This document shows positions 1-8,842 of a stretch of 64,000 bases of DNA, one piece after another. Each line of letters opens with the position of its first letter. Within the stretch, counting starts at the first letter, position 1. The notes beneath the pieces were generated by a model. It saw only the letters and a list, made by a program, of their open reading frames with translations. It was not told the origin of the DNA and made no database searches. The position numbers and the translations under genes are program-made. The DNA is from Bacillota bacterium (GTDB lineage Bacteria; Bacillota; Clostridia; Christensenellales; UMGS416). The stretch is from contig JAEWRW010000064.1 of NCBI GenBank assembly GCA_023398815.1, positions 1 through 64,000 of the forward strand, read 5' to 3'.

Positions 1-930
1 GGGGTGGCGCACGCAGGGGAGGCTCTCCCCCGTCGGGTGCGGCATAAGGGGGCGCAGGCGGGAGGAGACGAGTGCCACGGGCTGGGTGTTTCGTGCCTTG
101 GCCGGATGAACCGGCCGGCGGCTGCCGGGGGTGGCACACGCAGAGGAACCCTCTCCCCCAACCCCTCCCCCACAACTGGGGGAGGGCGAGTGACGCACAG
201 CGCTGCGCTGGGATGCTGGTTCCTTGGCGTTCTCCTTGGTTTCCTCCGTTCCTCTCGTCCCTTCGTTCTCCGTCCGGGGCGCGTTCGAGTTCCCCCCAGG
301 TTGCATGGCGAGCAATCAGGTGGCTTGGCCGAGCAGTCCAAACCGCCCGGATGGCGGTAAGGCCGACGACGCCGGGGTGCTGTCCAAAGGACAGCACCAG
401 CGGGCAGGGATGCCCGCGCGGCGGAGGGAAGGCGCACAGCGCACGACCAGGCGCGCGAAGCGCATGACCAGCCCGGATGATCGGCGGCAGTAAACCCGGC
501 GACAGCCTGCACGCCTTACGCCGCATCGTGCGGCTATGGCGTTGTTTCGCAACGCCACCTCGGCGCTTGGCCTTGCGCCTTCCGGGCGCTGGTCGGGCGG
601 GATGTTTGAGCAAGGCGGTTGCGAAGCAATCGCCTTGGGAGTTACCGCCGTTGCCCCAGACGCCATGGGCTGGTCGCACCCCTTCGGGTTGCTGCTCGCC
701 CATGCAACCGGGATGGCGTCAAGCCGTTCACGCCGAGAGGGCGTTGTTATTCAACGCCCCAGCCGCATGGATGCGGCGTAAGGCGTGGACGGTCGGTGCC
801 GATCATCAGGTCTAGGAAACTCGTCCGCGCCCATGGCACTTTTGGCGCCTCCAAAAGTGCCGCCGCGCGGCAGCGCTGTCTCCAAAGGCCTGTAACGCAG
901 AAAACAGAAGGCCCAGCCAGCCCCCAAGGA
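1..930 (+). repeat. Composite palindromic element, copy 1 (forward, left end outside window)
   Basis: No gene is supported here. The stretch carries the modules seen in the other copies. There is a GGGGGAGG-type C-rich/G-rich hairpin near 160-190 and a GGGCGCG-TTCGAGTT arm at 277-295. The ATGTTTGAG and GAGTTACC linkers flank a variable hairpin at 601-645. A GGAAACTCGTCCGCGCC arm lies at 814-832, followed by a GGCACTTTTG/CAAAAGTGCC hairpin at 837-863. Relative to the compact copies, the core is interrupted by several hundred extra bases made of further hairpins with YGGAT-type loops. Positions 931-1044 show nothing distinctive. Confidence 0.6.
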
Positions 931-1044
931 TACTTCACCCTCCATCCTAAGTCACCTTCGAGCCATACGCCACCATCCAGGTTGCATTGGCGAGCCCAAG
1001 GCTATGACCAGACCGGGCGGCTAGGGCAACGCCGAACGTTGCCC

Positions 1045-2226
1045 TCACGGCCCTTGCCCCGCCGCTATCCAAGGCACGGCTTTGCGATACCGCCCCCGCA
1101 GCGCCTCCACCGCCTGCCCATCGCCATCGAGCGCGGCGGCCACCAGCGCGTCGTCCCGCGCCGTCAGGGCCACCGGTACCCAGGCATTGGCGGCCTGGGC
1201 CCGCAGCAGGGTCTCCACCTCGCCCTTGGGTTTGGCCTCCTCGGGCAGGGCCACCACCGGCAGGCAGGCGCTGTTGGCCACGGCCTTCTGCACCGTGAGG
1301 GACAGGAACGACCGCGCCAGCGCCGCCGCCACCTCGTCGCGTTCCTCATCGCCGGAGGACAGCGCCGCCACGTATTGCACATTCAGCACCGCCGGCACGT
1401 CGCTGGGCAGGGGCAGCAGGGTGTAGTCGGGGGCTTTGTTCTTGGCGGCCAGCCGCTCCAGCAGGGCGGCCTCCCACTGGGTGCCCAACAGCACCGCCGT
1501 GTTGCCGCCGGCCCACTGCTGCCGGGCCTGGTCAATGCCTTGGGCCTGCACCCCACCGGTGAGGCCGGAGACCCGCACCCCAGCCAGCGCCAGCGCGTCC
1601 CAGCAGCCGGTGGCCCCGGTGAGGGCGGTGGGCTGTTTTTTGCGCCGGGGGGCGGAGGCCGACGCGGCATAGTCCACCAGCGCCTGGGCCGTCCAGCTGG
1701 CGTCAGCCACCGGCGGCTCCACCCCCACGGCCCGGCCCACGTCGTTGCCGATGAGCACCACCGTGCCCCCGGCCATCCAGGGCAGGGCACGGGGCTCGGC
1801 GGCGAAGGCCGTGGCGTAGGGCTCCTGCAGGCCGGTGGAGGCGGTGGTCAGGTCCAGCAGCTCCACCCCGTCGAGCCCCGTCCACCCATCGGGGAAGCTC
1901 ACCACATCGGGCCGTTCCCCGGCGGCCCAGCGCTTGGTGAACTCCTCGGGCGTCAAGCCCACGACCTCGGCCCACACGCCGATCTGCGCCTTTTCAAAGC
2001 GTGTCACCGCAAGCTCGGCCAGGGCGGCGCGGCTGCCGCGCCCCACCCGCCAGGTGTTCACCTGCCACACCGTCAGCACCCCCTGCCAGGGCGCGGGCGT
2101 GCGCCGCAGCACATCGGCGGCCTCGGTGGGGGCGAGGCGCTGCGGGTAGAAGAGCGGCGCCACCGCAAAGAGCGCCGCCAGCACCGCCGTCAGCGTGAGG
2201 GAAACGATGCGTTGCCGCTTGGTCAT
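1045..2226 (-). CDS. Extracellular solute-binding protein (ABC transporter, family 1-like)
   Basis: A 393-residue protein with an N-terminal hydrophobic signal or anchor (about residues 7-28), followed by a periplasmic-binding-protein-like body. Features such as TVWQVNTWRVGRGS, GVELLDLT and PWMAGGTVVLIGND resemble sugar-type solute-binding proteins, which deliver ligand to a membrane permease. No lipobox Cys is evident, so it may be anchored by the uncleaved N-terminus. The start at 2226 is chosen because GGAGGG lies just upstream. The open frame extends further, but that part is the antisense of a tRNA fragment. No permease or ATPase gene is adjacent, so the substrate is unknown and the transporter role is inferred. 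Confidence 0.7.
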   Translation of the reverse strand: MTKRQRIVSLTLTAVLAALFAVAPLFYPQRLAPTEAADVLRRTPAPWQGVLTVWQVNTWRVGRGSRAALAELAVTRFEKAQIGVWAEVVGLTPEEFTKRWAAGERPDVVSFPDGWTGLDGVELLDLTTASTGLQEPYATAFAAEPRALPWMAGGTVVLIGNDVGRAVGVEPPVADASWTAQALVDYAASASAPRRKKQPTALTGATGCWDALALAGVRVSGLTGGVQAQGIDQARQQWAGGNTAVLLGTQWEAALLERLAAKNKAPDYTLLPLPSDVPAVLNVQYVAALSSGDEERDEVAAALARSFLSLTVQKAVANSACLPVVALPEEAKPKGEVETLLRAQAANAWVPVALTARDDALVAAALDGDGQAVEALRGRYRKAVPWIAAGQGP

Positions 2227-2252
2227 GCTGGGTCCCTCCGGGGGGAGGGGTG

Positions 2253-2302
2253 CTTGACTACAAATCAAGAGGTCATGGGTTCGAATCCCCTCGGCGTCAC
2301 CA
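2253..2302 (+). pseudogene. 3' half of a tRNA (Arg-ACG-like) ending in CCA
   Basis: The sequence contains a 5-bp anticodon stem CTTGA/TCAAG around loop CTACAAA, a variable loop AGGTC, a T-arm with GGGTTCGAATCCC and a 3' strand CGGCGTC followed by A-CCA. The matching 5' acceptor strand (GACGCCG) and a D-arm are absent upstream; a G/C-rich hairpin is there instead. The loop reads as anticodon ACA and differs by one base from the CTACGAA type of tRNA-Arg(ACG). It is therefore a truncated, probably non-functional tRNA. A 3' tRNA half is what integrative elements leave at attachment sites, which is inference here. Confidence 0.65.
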
Positions 2303-2650
2303 ACCGTCGAACGCACTAGATTCAGGTGCTAGTGGCCCAAAGGCGGTGCAGCACACCTTCCCCCGCTATGCATACGGCGAGGGCGGGGGCGGTATGACGG
2401 CGGGCGGTGGGAATGTCTGGTCAATGGGGGTAGGAGAATGTATCATATAGACATATGCGCCGGGACGCAGCCCGGTTGCGCGGAGCAAGGGGCCGTGGAT
2501 TGCGCCAAGCAGGGCAGAGGGGGAGCGCGTCCGTTGGAAGCTGACGGTAACGGAAGTGCTTTGCATGTGCGCTGTGTTCCTATTTCACGGTGGCGAGCGC
2601 CATCGTTTTTGCTCGCGGTTTCTGTAATGACCGGCAGGGGAGGGCAAACG
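2303..2650. other. Intergenic stretch without a recognisable gene
   Basis: The open frame of the downstream gene can be read back to 2438, but that part has no protein-like composition. Nothing else is supported here. Confidence 0.5.
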
Positions 2651-3253
2651 ATGAAAACGGCAGTCAAAGCCGCCCATGGGTCGAATGGATTGAGCCGTGT
2701 GGGCCTGACGACGAGGCAAATCATTCTGTTGTGCGTTCTGGGTTTGTTGGTGGTTGGCACGGTTTGGGTGTCAGTTCCCGCCTACCGCCTGCGGCACGCG
2801 CCGGTGGTGGTGGACATTGGCACCGGGCGCACAGACTTCCGTGAACTGCTGAAGAATGCGCCTTTTCGTGGTTCTTTGATGGCCCGCACGCAGGAATGCT
2901 GCTGGGACATGGGGCCTTCCCCTGCCAGCGGGGTGCTGAATAGCTATGAGACGGTGTTGCTCTCGCCCATTTTGCCCAATAGCAAATGGGTCAACGGCTA
3001 TGCCGTGCTGGAGCCTGAAGGGGTGGCCGAGGCGCTAGCGGGGGCCAGCGACTGGCAGCCGGTGAAGATGGATGGGGACGGCCCTGCATGCAGCATTGCC
3101 GCCCAACTGCGGGCGACCAGCGGCGACGACGGCGACTGGACGTGGTTGCGAAGCGACGATGGATACAGGTTGGGGAACCAAGTGTCGTGCGTTTACTACC
3201 TGGAGCCCAACCGCAGCATTGTCATTTTTGTTCTGTACTCCCGGCAGGATTGA
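2651..3253 (+). CDS. Membrane-anchored protein of unknown function (paralogue 1)
   Basis: A 200-residue protein with one N-terminal transmembrane segment (about residues 22-42), then an extracytoplasmic domain. I do not recognise the family. It is clearly paralogous to the next gene: both have a VVDI-TG-TD motif after the membrane segment, then C-W-D-G, NGYAVLEP, SIAAQL, GDWTWL and YY-EPNR-IVIF near the C-terminus. The ATG at 2651 follows GGGGAGGG. It lies 18 nt upstream of its paralogue, so the pair is probably co-transcribed. Two adjacent Cys (ECCWDMG) are present in this copy. Confidence 0.65.
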   Translation: MKTAVKAAHGSNGLSRVGLTTRQIILLCVLGLLVVGTVWVSVPAYRLRHAPVVVDIGTGRTDFRELLKNAPFRGSLMARTQECCWDMGPSPASGVLNSYETVLLSPILPNSKWVNGYAVLEPEGVAEALAGASDWQPVKMDGDGPACSIAAQLRATSGDDGDWTWLRSDDGYRLGNQVSCVYYLEPNRSIVIFVLYSRQD

Positions 3254-3271
3254 GGACGGAGGAGGACAACC

Positions 3272-3865
3272 ATGGAACAACCGGCAAGCGGTAACGGCAA
3301 GAAGAGCACCCTTCCCAAGCATGGCAGGGTGGCGGTGGCAGGGCTGGCCCTGCTGGTGGCGCTTCAGTTGGCCATTGCGGCGCTGGTGTCGGCGGCGGCC
3401 TGGCAGACGCGCCACCGGCCAGAGGTCGTGGACATCCTCACCGGCGAGACCGACGTGAGTTGGCTGCTGGAGTACCGGCCCGTTGATTTCGCCTTATTGG
3501 CCAACGCGCGGGGGTGCCGGTGGGACACGGGCACCTTCGCGGAGAATGGGCTGCGGGATAGCTACCTGGAGGTGCTGCTGCCCATCGGCCCCCATGTGTT
3601 CTGGTACAACGGCTACGCCGTGCTGGAGCCCGACGACCTGACCGCAGCACTCGCCCAGGCCGACGACTGGGAACCGGCGGACTTTGACGAGACTTGGCCG
3701 GCGGCAGGCAGCATCGCCGCCCAGCTGCAGGCGGCCGCCAACGACGGCGGCGACTGGACATGGCTGCATAGTGAGGCCTACGACGAGCAGTTCACCGGCC
3801 TGTTCTGCGGGTACTACTTCGAGCCCAACCGGGGGATTGTGATCTTTGATGCGAGCACGTATTGA
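3272..3865 (+). CDS. Membrane-anchored protein of unknown function (paralogue 2)
   Basis: A 197-residue protein with a transmembrane helix at about residues 20-43 and the conserved signature of the preceding gene (VVDILTGETD, NGYAVLEP, SIAAQLQA, GDWTWL, FEPNRGIVIF). The function is unknown. The repeated tail motif suggests a small folded extracytoplasmic domain. The start is preceded by GGAGGAGG. Its last 52 bases overlap the convergent gene that ends at 3814, so one of the two 3' ends may be unreliable or the overlap is real. Confidence 0.65.
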   Translation: MEQPASGNGKKSTLPKHGRVAVAGLALLVALQLAIAALVSAAAWQTRHRPEVVDILTGETDVSWLLEYRPVDFALLANARGCRWDTGTFAENGLRDSYLEVLLPIGPHVFWYNGYAVLEPDDLTAALAQADDWEPADFDETWPAAGSIAAQLQAAANDGGDWTWLHSEAYDEQFTGLFCGYYFEPNRGIVIFDASTY

Positions 3866-4482
3866 GGGGGAGTGGTTCGTTTCCCTACTCCTGTAGACCG
3901 AATAACATCTTCAATGTGCTTTTGAAGATGTTGCACAACGGTTTCTTGATCATGGATATAGGTTATATTGTTTTGTGTAGAAATTGCGTAACGTATACCA
4001 TCATAGAAAAATATATAATGATAATTCATCCAGATTTCCTTTTTCTTGACCACCGGGGGTTTTTCTACAATGGAGTACCCACGTTGTATATTCATATCCA
4101 TATAATTATAGTTTGGATGGAATGTTTCTATTTCTTCTTCGGTGGGCAAGTCGCAACCCATTGTAACGGTAGTAAACAAGTGATCACCTAGCTTAACGGT
4201 ATATCCACATGTGTATCCACTAGTTTTCTCATGAGAGAGATCAGTAAAGTTTTGATAATATGTATCACTCTGTACGCCTAGACTATCCAAATCAGGATAT
4301 AACACATCGGCATTGATTGACTCAGCCAGATGGCTCTTCAATTCATCATAACTATCGTAAACAGTATACGGAACGGGATGCTTTGGAAAGTAATTTACAT
4401 AGATAAATACGACAAAAAGAACAGGTAAAAGGCATACAAACCATATCATGCATTTCATTAATTTCGTATTACGTACAGCCAA
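3814..4482 (-). CDS. AT-rich membrane-anchored hypothetical protein
   Basis: A 222-residue protein starting with TTG, nine bases after GGAGG. It has one N-terminal membrane segment (about residues 10-29) and a predicted extracytoplasmic region rich in Tyr and Asp. The codon use and base composition are far more AT-rich than the neighbours, suggesting recent acquisition. The C-terminal tail (after about residue 200) runs into the convergent gene at 3272-3865 by 52 bp and is not like the rest in composition, so the original stop may have been lost. Family not recognised. Confidence 0.6.
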   Translation of the reverse strand: MAVRNTKLMKCMIWFVCLLPVLFVVFIYVNYFPKHPVPYTVYDSYDELKSHLAESINADVLYPDLDSLGVQSDTYYQNFTDLSHEKTSGYTCGYTVKLGDHLFTTVTMGCDLPTEEEIETFHPNYNYMDMNIQRGYSIVEKPPVVKKKEIWMNYHYIFFYDGIRYAISTQNNITYIHDQETVVQHLQKHIEDVIRSTGVGKRTTPPQYVLASKITIPRLGSK

Positions 4483-4746
4483 AGCCCGTCGCCTCCGCAG
4501 ATTAAATAGCCGTATATATTATTATATCACTATGGTTTTCAACTCTCACGGAACCGCATTAGATTCTTGTTATTGACAAAATCCGACACCGTTTGGGTCA
4601 TAACTCGACCGGACACATCCGCTCCATTGAAGGATGGAAGGCATGGGTACCGGGCCCGACGCATAGCCCGCGAACGCCGGAAGGGGCCAACCGGGAGGCC
4701 GAGGGAGCGTGACGATGGCTTTTGTCCGCGCCATGCCTCCTCTCCC
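4483..4746. other. Intergenic region between divergent genes
   Basis: The stretch is AT-rich near 4500-4570, where the promoter of the leftward gene must lie. It contains a scrambled GC-rich segment from about 4600. No gene is supported here. Confidence 0.4.
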
Positions 4747-4775
4747 TTGCATCTTCCCCCCCAAAATGCTACTAT
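4747..4775 (+). promoter_or_regulatory. Predicted sigma-A promoter for galK
   Basis: TTGCAT and TACTAT hexamers are separated by 17 bp, 38 bp before the galK start. Confidence 0.5.
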
Positions 4776-4813
4776 TTCCGTTGATACCAACCGATTACTC
4801 GATGGAGGACTCG

Positions 4814-6085
4814 ATGGGCCAACACGACTTTCACTCCCTCGGGGCGCGGCAGGCTTTTGCGGCGCTCTATGGCGCGGCGGCCGCGGACGCGCCCGCCCGC
4901 TGGGCCGCGCTGGAGGCTCGCTTCCTGCAGAGCTTCGGCCCCGGCGACACGCGGCTTTTCTCCGCCCCCGGCCGCACGGAGATTGGCGGCAACCACACCG
5001 ACCACAACAACGGCCGGGTGCTGGCGGCGGCGGTGTCGCTCGATACCATCGCCGTGGCGCGCCGGAATGATTTGGGCGTCATCCGTCTCACGAGCGAGGG
5101 CTACGACGGCCAGTTCACCGCCGACCTGCGCACCCTGGCGCCAGTAGCGGCCGAGCGTGGCACCACCACGGCGCTGCTGCGGGGCGTGGCCGGCCGCATG
5201 GCCGAGCTGGGCTGCGCGGTGGGCGGCTTTGACGCTATGGTGACGAGCACCGTGCTCAAGGGTTCGGGGCTTTCGAGCTCGGCGGCCTTTGAGGTGCTGG
5301 TTGTCACCATCATGGACGGGCTCTACAACGGCGGGCGGCTCTCCCCCGAGGAGCGTGCCCAGGTCAGCAAAGTGGTGGAGAACGTCTACTTTGGCAAGCC
5401 CAGCGGCCTGATGGACCAGATGGCGTCCTCGGTGGGGGGGCTCGTGACCATTGACTTTGCCGACGAGGCGGCCCCGGTGGTGGAGCGTGTGGCGTTTGAC
5501 TTCAACGACACCAACCTTGCCATCGTGGTGACCGACACCGGCGGCAACCACGCTGACCTGACCCACGAATACGCGGCCATCCCGGCGGATATGCTCTCCG
5601 TAGCAGCGGCCATGGGCAAGGAACGGCTGCGTGAGGTCAACGAAGCGATCTTCTACGCCCGGGTGGGTGAGCTGCGCAGGCAGGTGGGCGACCGCCCCTT
5701 GCTGCGGGCGATGCACTTCTTTGCCGAGAACGACCGCGTGGTGGGGCAGGCCGAGGCCCTGCGCCGGGGCGATCTCGACCGTTTTCTCGCGCTCATCGCC
5801 GCCTCGGGCGACAGCTCCTGGCGGTTGCTGCAGAATGTGTTTGTGCCCGGCTCGGCCGAGCAGAACATGACGCTGGCGCTGGCCCTGGGGCAGCGCGTGC
5901 TGGGCGGGCAGGGTGCCTGCCGGGTGCACGGCGGCGGCTTCGCTGGCACCACGCTGGCCTTTGTGCCCAAGGCACTGCTCTCCACCTACGTTGACACCCT
6001 GGAACAGGTATTTGGCGCGGGCGCGTGCACGGTGCTGTCCATCCGGCAGACCGGCGCGACCGAGCTTTCGCTCAAGGAGGATTGA
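4814..6085 (+). CDS. galK: Galactokinase
   Basis: A 423-residue GHMP kinase that phosphorylates galactose to galactose-1-phosphate (Leloir pathway, cytoplasm). The galactokinase signature APGRTEIGGNHTDHNNG is at residues 51-67. The ATP-binding GHMP motif GSGLSSSAAFE is near 150-160, followed by MDQMASSVGG. The third motif region (GACRVHGGGFAGTTLAF) is near the C-terminus. The length is slightly above the usual 380-400. The start at 4814 has GGAGG five bases upstream; longer in-frame starts are not supported. Its stop is two bases before the next gene, so the two form an operon. No galT or galE is nearby. Confidence 0.93.
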   Translation: MGQHDFHSLGARQAFAALYGAAAADAPARWAALEARFLQSFGPGDTRLFSAPGRTEIGGNHTDHNNGRVLAAAVSLDTIAVARRNDLGVIRLTSEGYDGQFTADLRTLAPVAAERGTTTALLRGVAGRMAELGCAVGGFDAMVTSTVLKGSGLSSSAAFEVLVVTIMDGLYNGGRLSPEERAQVSKVVENVYFGKPSGLMDQMASSVGGLVTIDFADEAAPVVERVAFDFNDTNLAIVVTDTGGNHADLTHEYAAIPADMLSVAAAMGKERLREVNEAIFYARVGELRRQVGDRPLLRAMHFFAENDRVVGQAEALRRGDLDRFLALIAASGDSSWRLLQNVFVPGSAEQNMTLALALGQRVLGGQGACRVHGGGFAGTTLAFVPKALLSTYVDTLEQVFGAGACTVLSIRQTGATELSLKED

Positions 6086-6087
6086 TC

Positions 6088-7233
6088 ATGCTACTCATCC
6101 GCAACGCCAAAGTGCTGCCGATGGTTGGGCCCGACCTCGACCGCGGCGACATCCTCATCGACGACGAAGGAAAGATTGCCGAGGTCGGCCCGGGGCTGAA
6201 GGCACCCGCCGGCTGCGCGGTGGTGGACGCCGAAGGCCTGTGGGCCCTGCCGGGGTTCATCGACGCCCACTGCCACCTGGGCATGTGGGAGGACGGCATG
6301 GGCTTTGAGGGTGCCGACGGCAACGAGGCCACCGACCCGGTGACGCCCCAGCTCAGGGCCATCGACGCCATCAACCCCATGGACACCTGCTTTCGCGAGG
6401 CGCGGGAGAACGGCGTCACCACGGCCTGCACCGGCCCCGGCAGCGCCAATGTGCTGGGCGGGCAGTTCGCCGCCGTCAAGACCTATGGCAACCGCATCGA
6501 CGACATGATCGTGAAAGCGCCGCTGGCGATGAAGGCCGCCTTGGGCGAGAACCCCAAGACCGTCTACCACGAGCAGAAGAAGGCCCCGACGACCCGCATG
6601 GGCACCGCTTCCATCTTCCGCGAGACGATGGTGGCCGCCGAGGAATACCGCAAGAAGCTGGACAGCGACGAGCTGCCCGACCGGAGCCTGAAGCTTGAGG
6701 CGCTGGTGAGCGTGCTGGAGGGCAACCTCCCCATCAAGATCCACGCCCACCGGGCCGATGACATCCTCACGGCCATCCGCCTGGCCAAGGAGTTCGACCT
6801 CGATTACAGCATTGACCACTGCACCGAGGGGTACCTCATCGCCGATGTGCTGAAGGCCGAAGGCAGCAAGGTCATCCTGGGGCCGCTGCTCTCCGAGCGC
6901 AGCAAGATTGAGCTCAAAAACCTGACGTTTGAGGCCCCGGCCATCATGGCCCGCGCCGGCGTCAAGTTTGCCATGATGACCGACCACCCGGTCATCCCCC
7001 TGCAGTACCTGCCGGTGTGCGCCTCCCTCGCCGTGCGCGAGGGGCTGGATGAGCGCACGGCGCTGGAGTCCATCACCATCAATGCCGCGCAGATCGTGGG
7101 CATTGACGAGCGTGTGGGCTCGCTGGAGCCGGGCAAGGACGCCGACATCGTGCTCTACAACGGCAACCCTCTCGATTGGAAGGTGCGCGCCCAGCGCGTG
7201 TTCATCGACGGCAAGGAGGTCTTCCGCCGCTGA
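6088..7233 (+). CDS. Metal-dependent amidohydrolase (imidazolonepropionase-like)
   Basis: A 381-residue amidohydrolase-superfamily enzyme. The metal-binding pattern is present: H-x-H in FIDAHCHLG (near residue 60), later KIHAHRAD and SIDHCTEG, and the catalytic Asp in MMTDHPV. It resembles the COG1228 group, which hydrolyses cyclic amides or related substrates. The physiological substrate cannot be told from sequence. The start follows AAGGAGG that lies inside the end of galK, so translation is probably coupled. The association with galactose metabolism is by position only. Confidence 0.8.
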   Translation: MLLIRNAKVLPMVGPDLDRGDILIDDEGKIAEVGPGLKAPAGCAVVDAEGLWALPGFIDAHCHLGMWEDGMGFEGADGNEATDPVTPQLRAIDAINPMDTCFREARENGVTTACTGPGSANVLGGQFAAVKTYGNRIDDMIVKAPLAMKAALGENPKTVYHEQKKAPTTRMGTASIFRETMVAAEEYRKKLDSDELPDRSLKLEALVSVLEGNLPIKIHAHRADDILTAIRLAKEFDLDYSIDHCTEGYLIADVLKAEGSKVILGPLLSERSKIELKNLTFEAPAIMARAGVKFAMMTDHPVIPLQYLPVCASLAVREGLDERTALESITINAAQIVGIDERVGSLEPGKDADIVLYNGNPLDWKVRAQRVFIDGKEVFRR

Positions 7234-7780
7234 CGCGGCTCATTCGCGGCGATCGCTTCGCGCTCGCCGCGATTTGGGTCGCCTTTGCCGCGAAGCGACA
7301 AAGGCGAGCAGGAGAACTCGTCACAAGTATATCTAAGCCGCCCGACGCACATGGTCAGACGCATGGATGGCGTCAACCAAGCCCCCGAAAGGGGAATGCA
7401 TAGCATTCCCCTAGCCCGCTGGATGCGGGCGTAAGGGGGCGCAGGCGCCGGACGGCTTTCGTTTGCGTGGGTCGTGCGGGGTTCTACGGGGAGACGCGCC
7501 TGCGGGCGGGAGGGTACGTGGCACGGGCGGGCTTCTTCGTGCCTTGGGCCACTGGCCCCGCGCCGTGGAAGAGCGATTCGCATGAATCGCTTGAGAACGG
7601 CGCGAGCAATGCGAAGCATTGCGATGGGCGGATGAATCGCCCGGCGGCTCCCGAGGGACGCACTCGTCCTGCTTCGAGCCATGGCAGGGATTTCAAAGGG
7701 ACGCAGTGTCCTTATGCTAGAGCCAAGATTGATTGGGCTGCAATCATTAATGCAGATAGTCGTTATTGCTCTATGTTTGT
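7234..7780 (+). repeat. Composite palindromic element, copy 2 (forward, partial)
   Basis: The element begins right after the amidohydrolase stop codon. A palindrome at 7244-7275 is followed by a CGCCTTTG/CAAAGGCG hairpin (7280-7306) and a degenerate form of the 29-nt terminator hairpin near 7340-7370. A CCCGC-TGGAT-GCGGG hairpin follows near 7421-7437. The GGGGAGACGCG...GGCGGGAGGG and GTGCCTTGGG modules follow to about 7660. The nested core hairpin is missing. No gene is supported. Confidence 0.55.
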
Positions 7781-7854
7781 TTTGTAACGTATAATGCCTA
7801 TAAGTAAAAGGGATTAGAAGAGTTTTGAACGGCAATACACAGGAGGCAATCGTC

Positions 7855-8784
7855 TTGAAAAAACTATCACTTGATGATTTTATGAGAGTAAGAAAGCTGG
7901 TTCACCGTGGCGCAAGACCCCTTGACTATACATTGTGGAACTATCTTTTTGAAAGCGGGAGCTGTGAGGATTTCCTTTCGGTTCTGTCCAGTTACCAGAA
8001 TGAGGATGGCGGTTTTGGATACAACCTCGAGGCCAATAACTGGAATCCCAATTCGTCCCCCTATACGGTATGCATTGCATTGGATTACCTGGACACTGCA
8101 GACGCGTATGTCAGCGACATAAGGGATACGATCATTCGGGGCATCATCCAATACCTTGCTTCCGGTGCATATTTTACAGATAATGGCTGGGTGGGGATGC
8201 AAGGAATCCCCACGAACAATGACTTCTCCCATTTGCCATGGTTTCATTATGACCCGAAAAAAGCCACAGAAGCCGACATAGGAGTGACGAAACGCCTCTC
8301 AGACTTTATACTCAAACATGCAGACAAAGACAGCGATATCTACCAAAAAGCGGCGGCTCTGAAAGCCAAATATAAGCTGTGCGCACAAACCCTCCTGAAT
8401 GGGTTCCCCGATTATGACCCGACATCATTTGCCCCGGAATCATTTGACGCCACAACATGGGCTTTGTGGCAGCCGTTGCCGGTACACTTTGTCGGCTCGC
8501 CGGAAAGCGAGCAGTATCTGCCACTGAAAAACGTCGTGGACATGAATCTGGATACGATTGTTGACACACTATGCAATACGAATGGATTTCACATAATGTC
8601 TGTGGAGGAATGCAACGAATTTGAAAAGAATATTCCACATCCAGATGGCAAACGGTGGTGTAGTGGTGAACAAACAATCGGGAATGCTTATTGGGGTCCG
8701 CACGGCATCACATCCAATATGGATATCCTGAGAAAGTTTGACAGGTTGGATTTCCCATTGCCTGTTCACAGCTACGAAGCATAA
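7855..8784 (+). CDS. Prenyltransferase/terpene-cyclase-fold-like protein
   Basis: A 309-residue protein starting with TTG, eight bases after AGGAGG. The motif NEDGGFGYNLE (about residues 52-62) is of the QXXDGGF type found in alpha/alpha-barrel repeats of squalene-hopene cyclases and prenyltransferases. Only one clear repeat motif is seen, so catalytic activity is uncertain. The composition is AT-richer than the window, suggesting horizontal acquisition together with the next gene. Such proteins occur singly in clostridia without a known role. Confidence 0.55.
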   Translation: MKKLSLDDFMRVRKLVHRGARPLDYTLWNYLFESGSCEDFLSVLSSYQNEDGGFGYNLEANNWNPNSSPYTVCIALDYLDTADAYVSDIRDTIIRGIIQYLASGAYFTDNGWVGMQGIPTNNDFSHLPWFHYDPKKATEADIGVTKRLSDFILKHADKDSDIYQKAAALKAKYKLCAQTLLNGFPDYDPTSFAPESFDATTWALWQPLPVHFVGSPESEQYLPLKNVVDMNLDTIVDTLCNTNGFHIMSVEECNEFEKNIPHPDGKRWCSGEQTIGNAYWGPHGITSNMDILRKFDRLDFPLPVHSYEA

Positions 8785-8842
8785 CGCAACCTATTTGGAG
8801 CAGAAACCAGCTGCACGCAATTTATAGTAGCGGAGGTCGTGT

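Noticed and set aside
1..500. Short frames in the repeat DNA (for example 4-360 and 72-467)
   Set aside because: They occur in every copy of the composite element in changing frames, lack SD sequences and have Arg/Pro/Gly-rich composition.
2221..2302. A complete tRNA gene
   Set aside because: No D-arm and no 5' acceptor strand complementary to CGGCGTC within the required distance.
619..2319. A 566-residue open frame on the plus strand
   Set aside because: Antisense to the solute-binding protein and repeat DNA; the product is rich in Gly, His, Arg and Pro without domain signals.
4483..4813. A riboswitch upstream of galK
   Set aside because: I could not identify a known aptamer core; only a promoter and SD are supported.
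4772..5929. A 385-residue open frame on the minus strand
   Set aside because: Antisense to galK; composition is that of a shadow frame.
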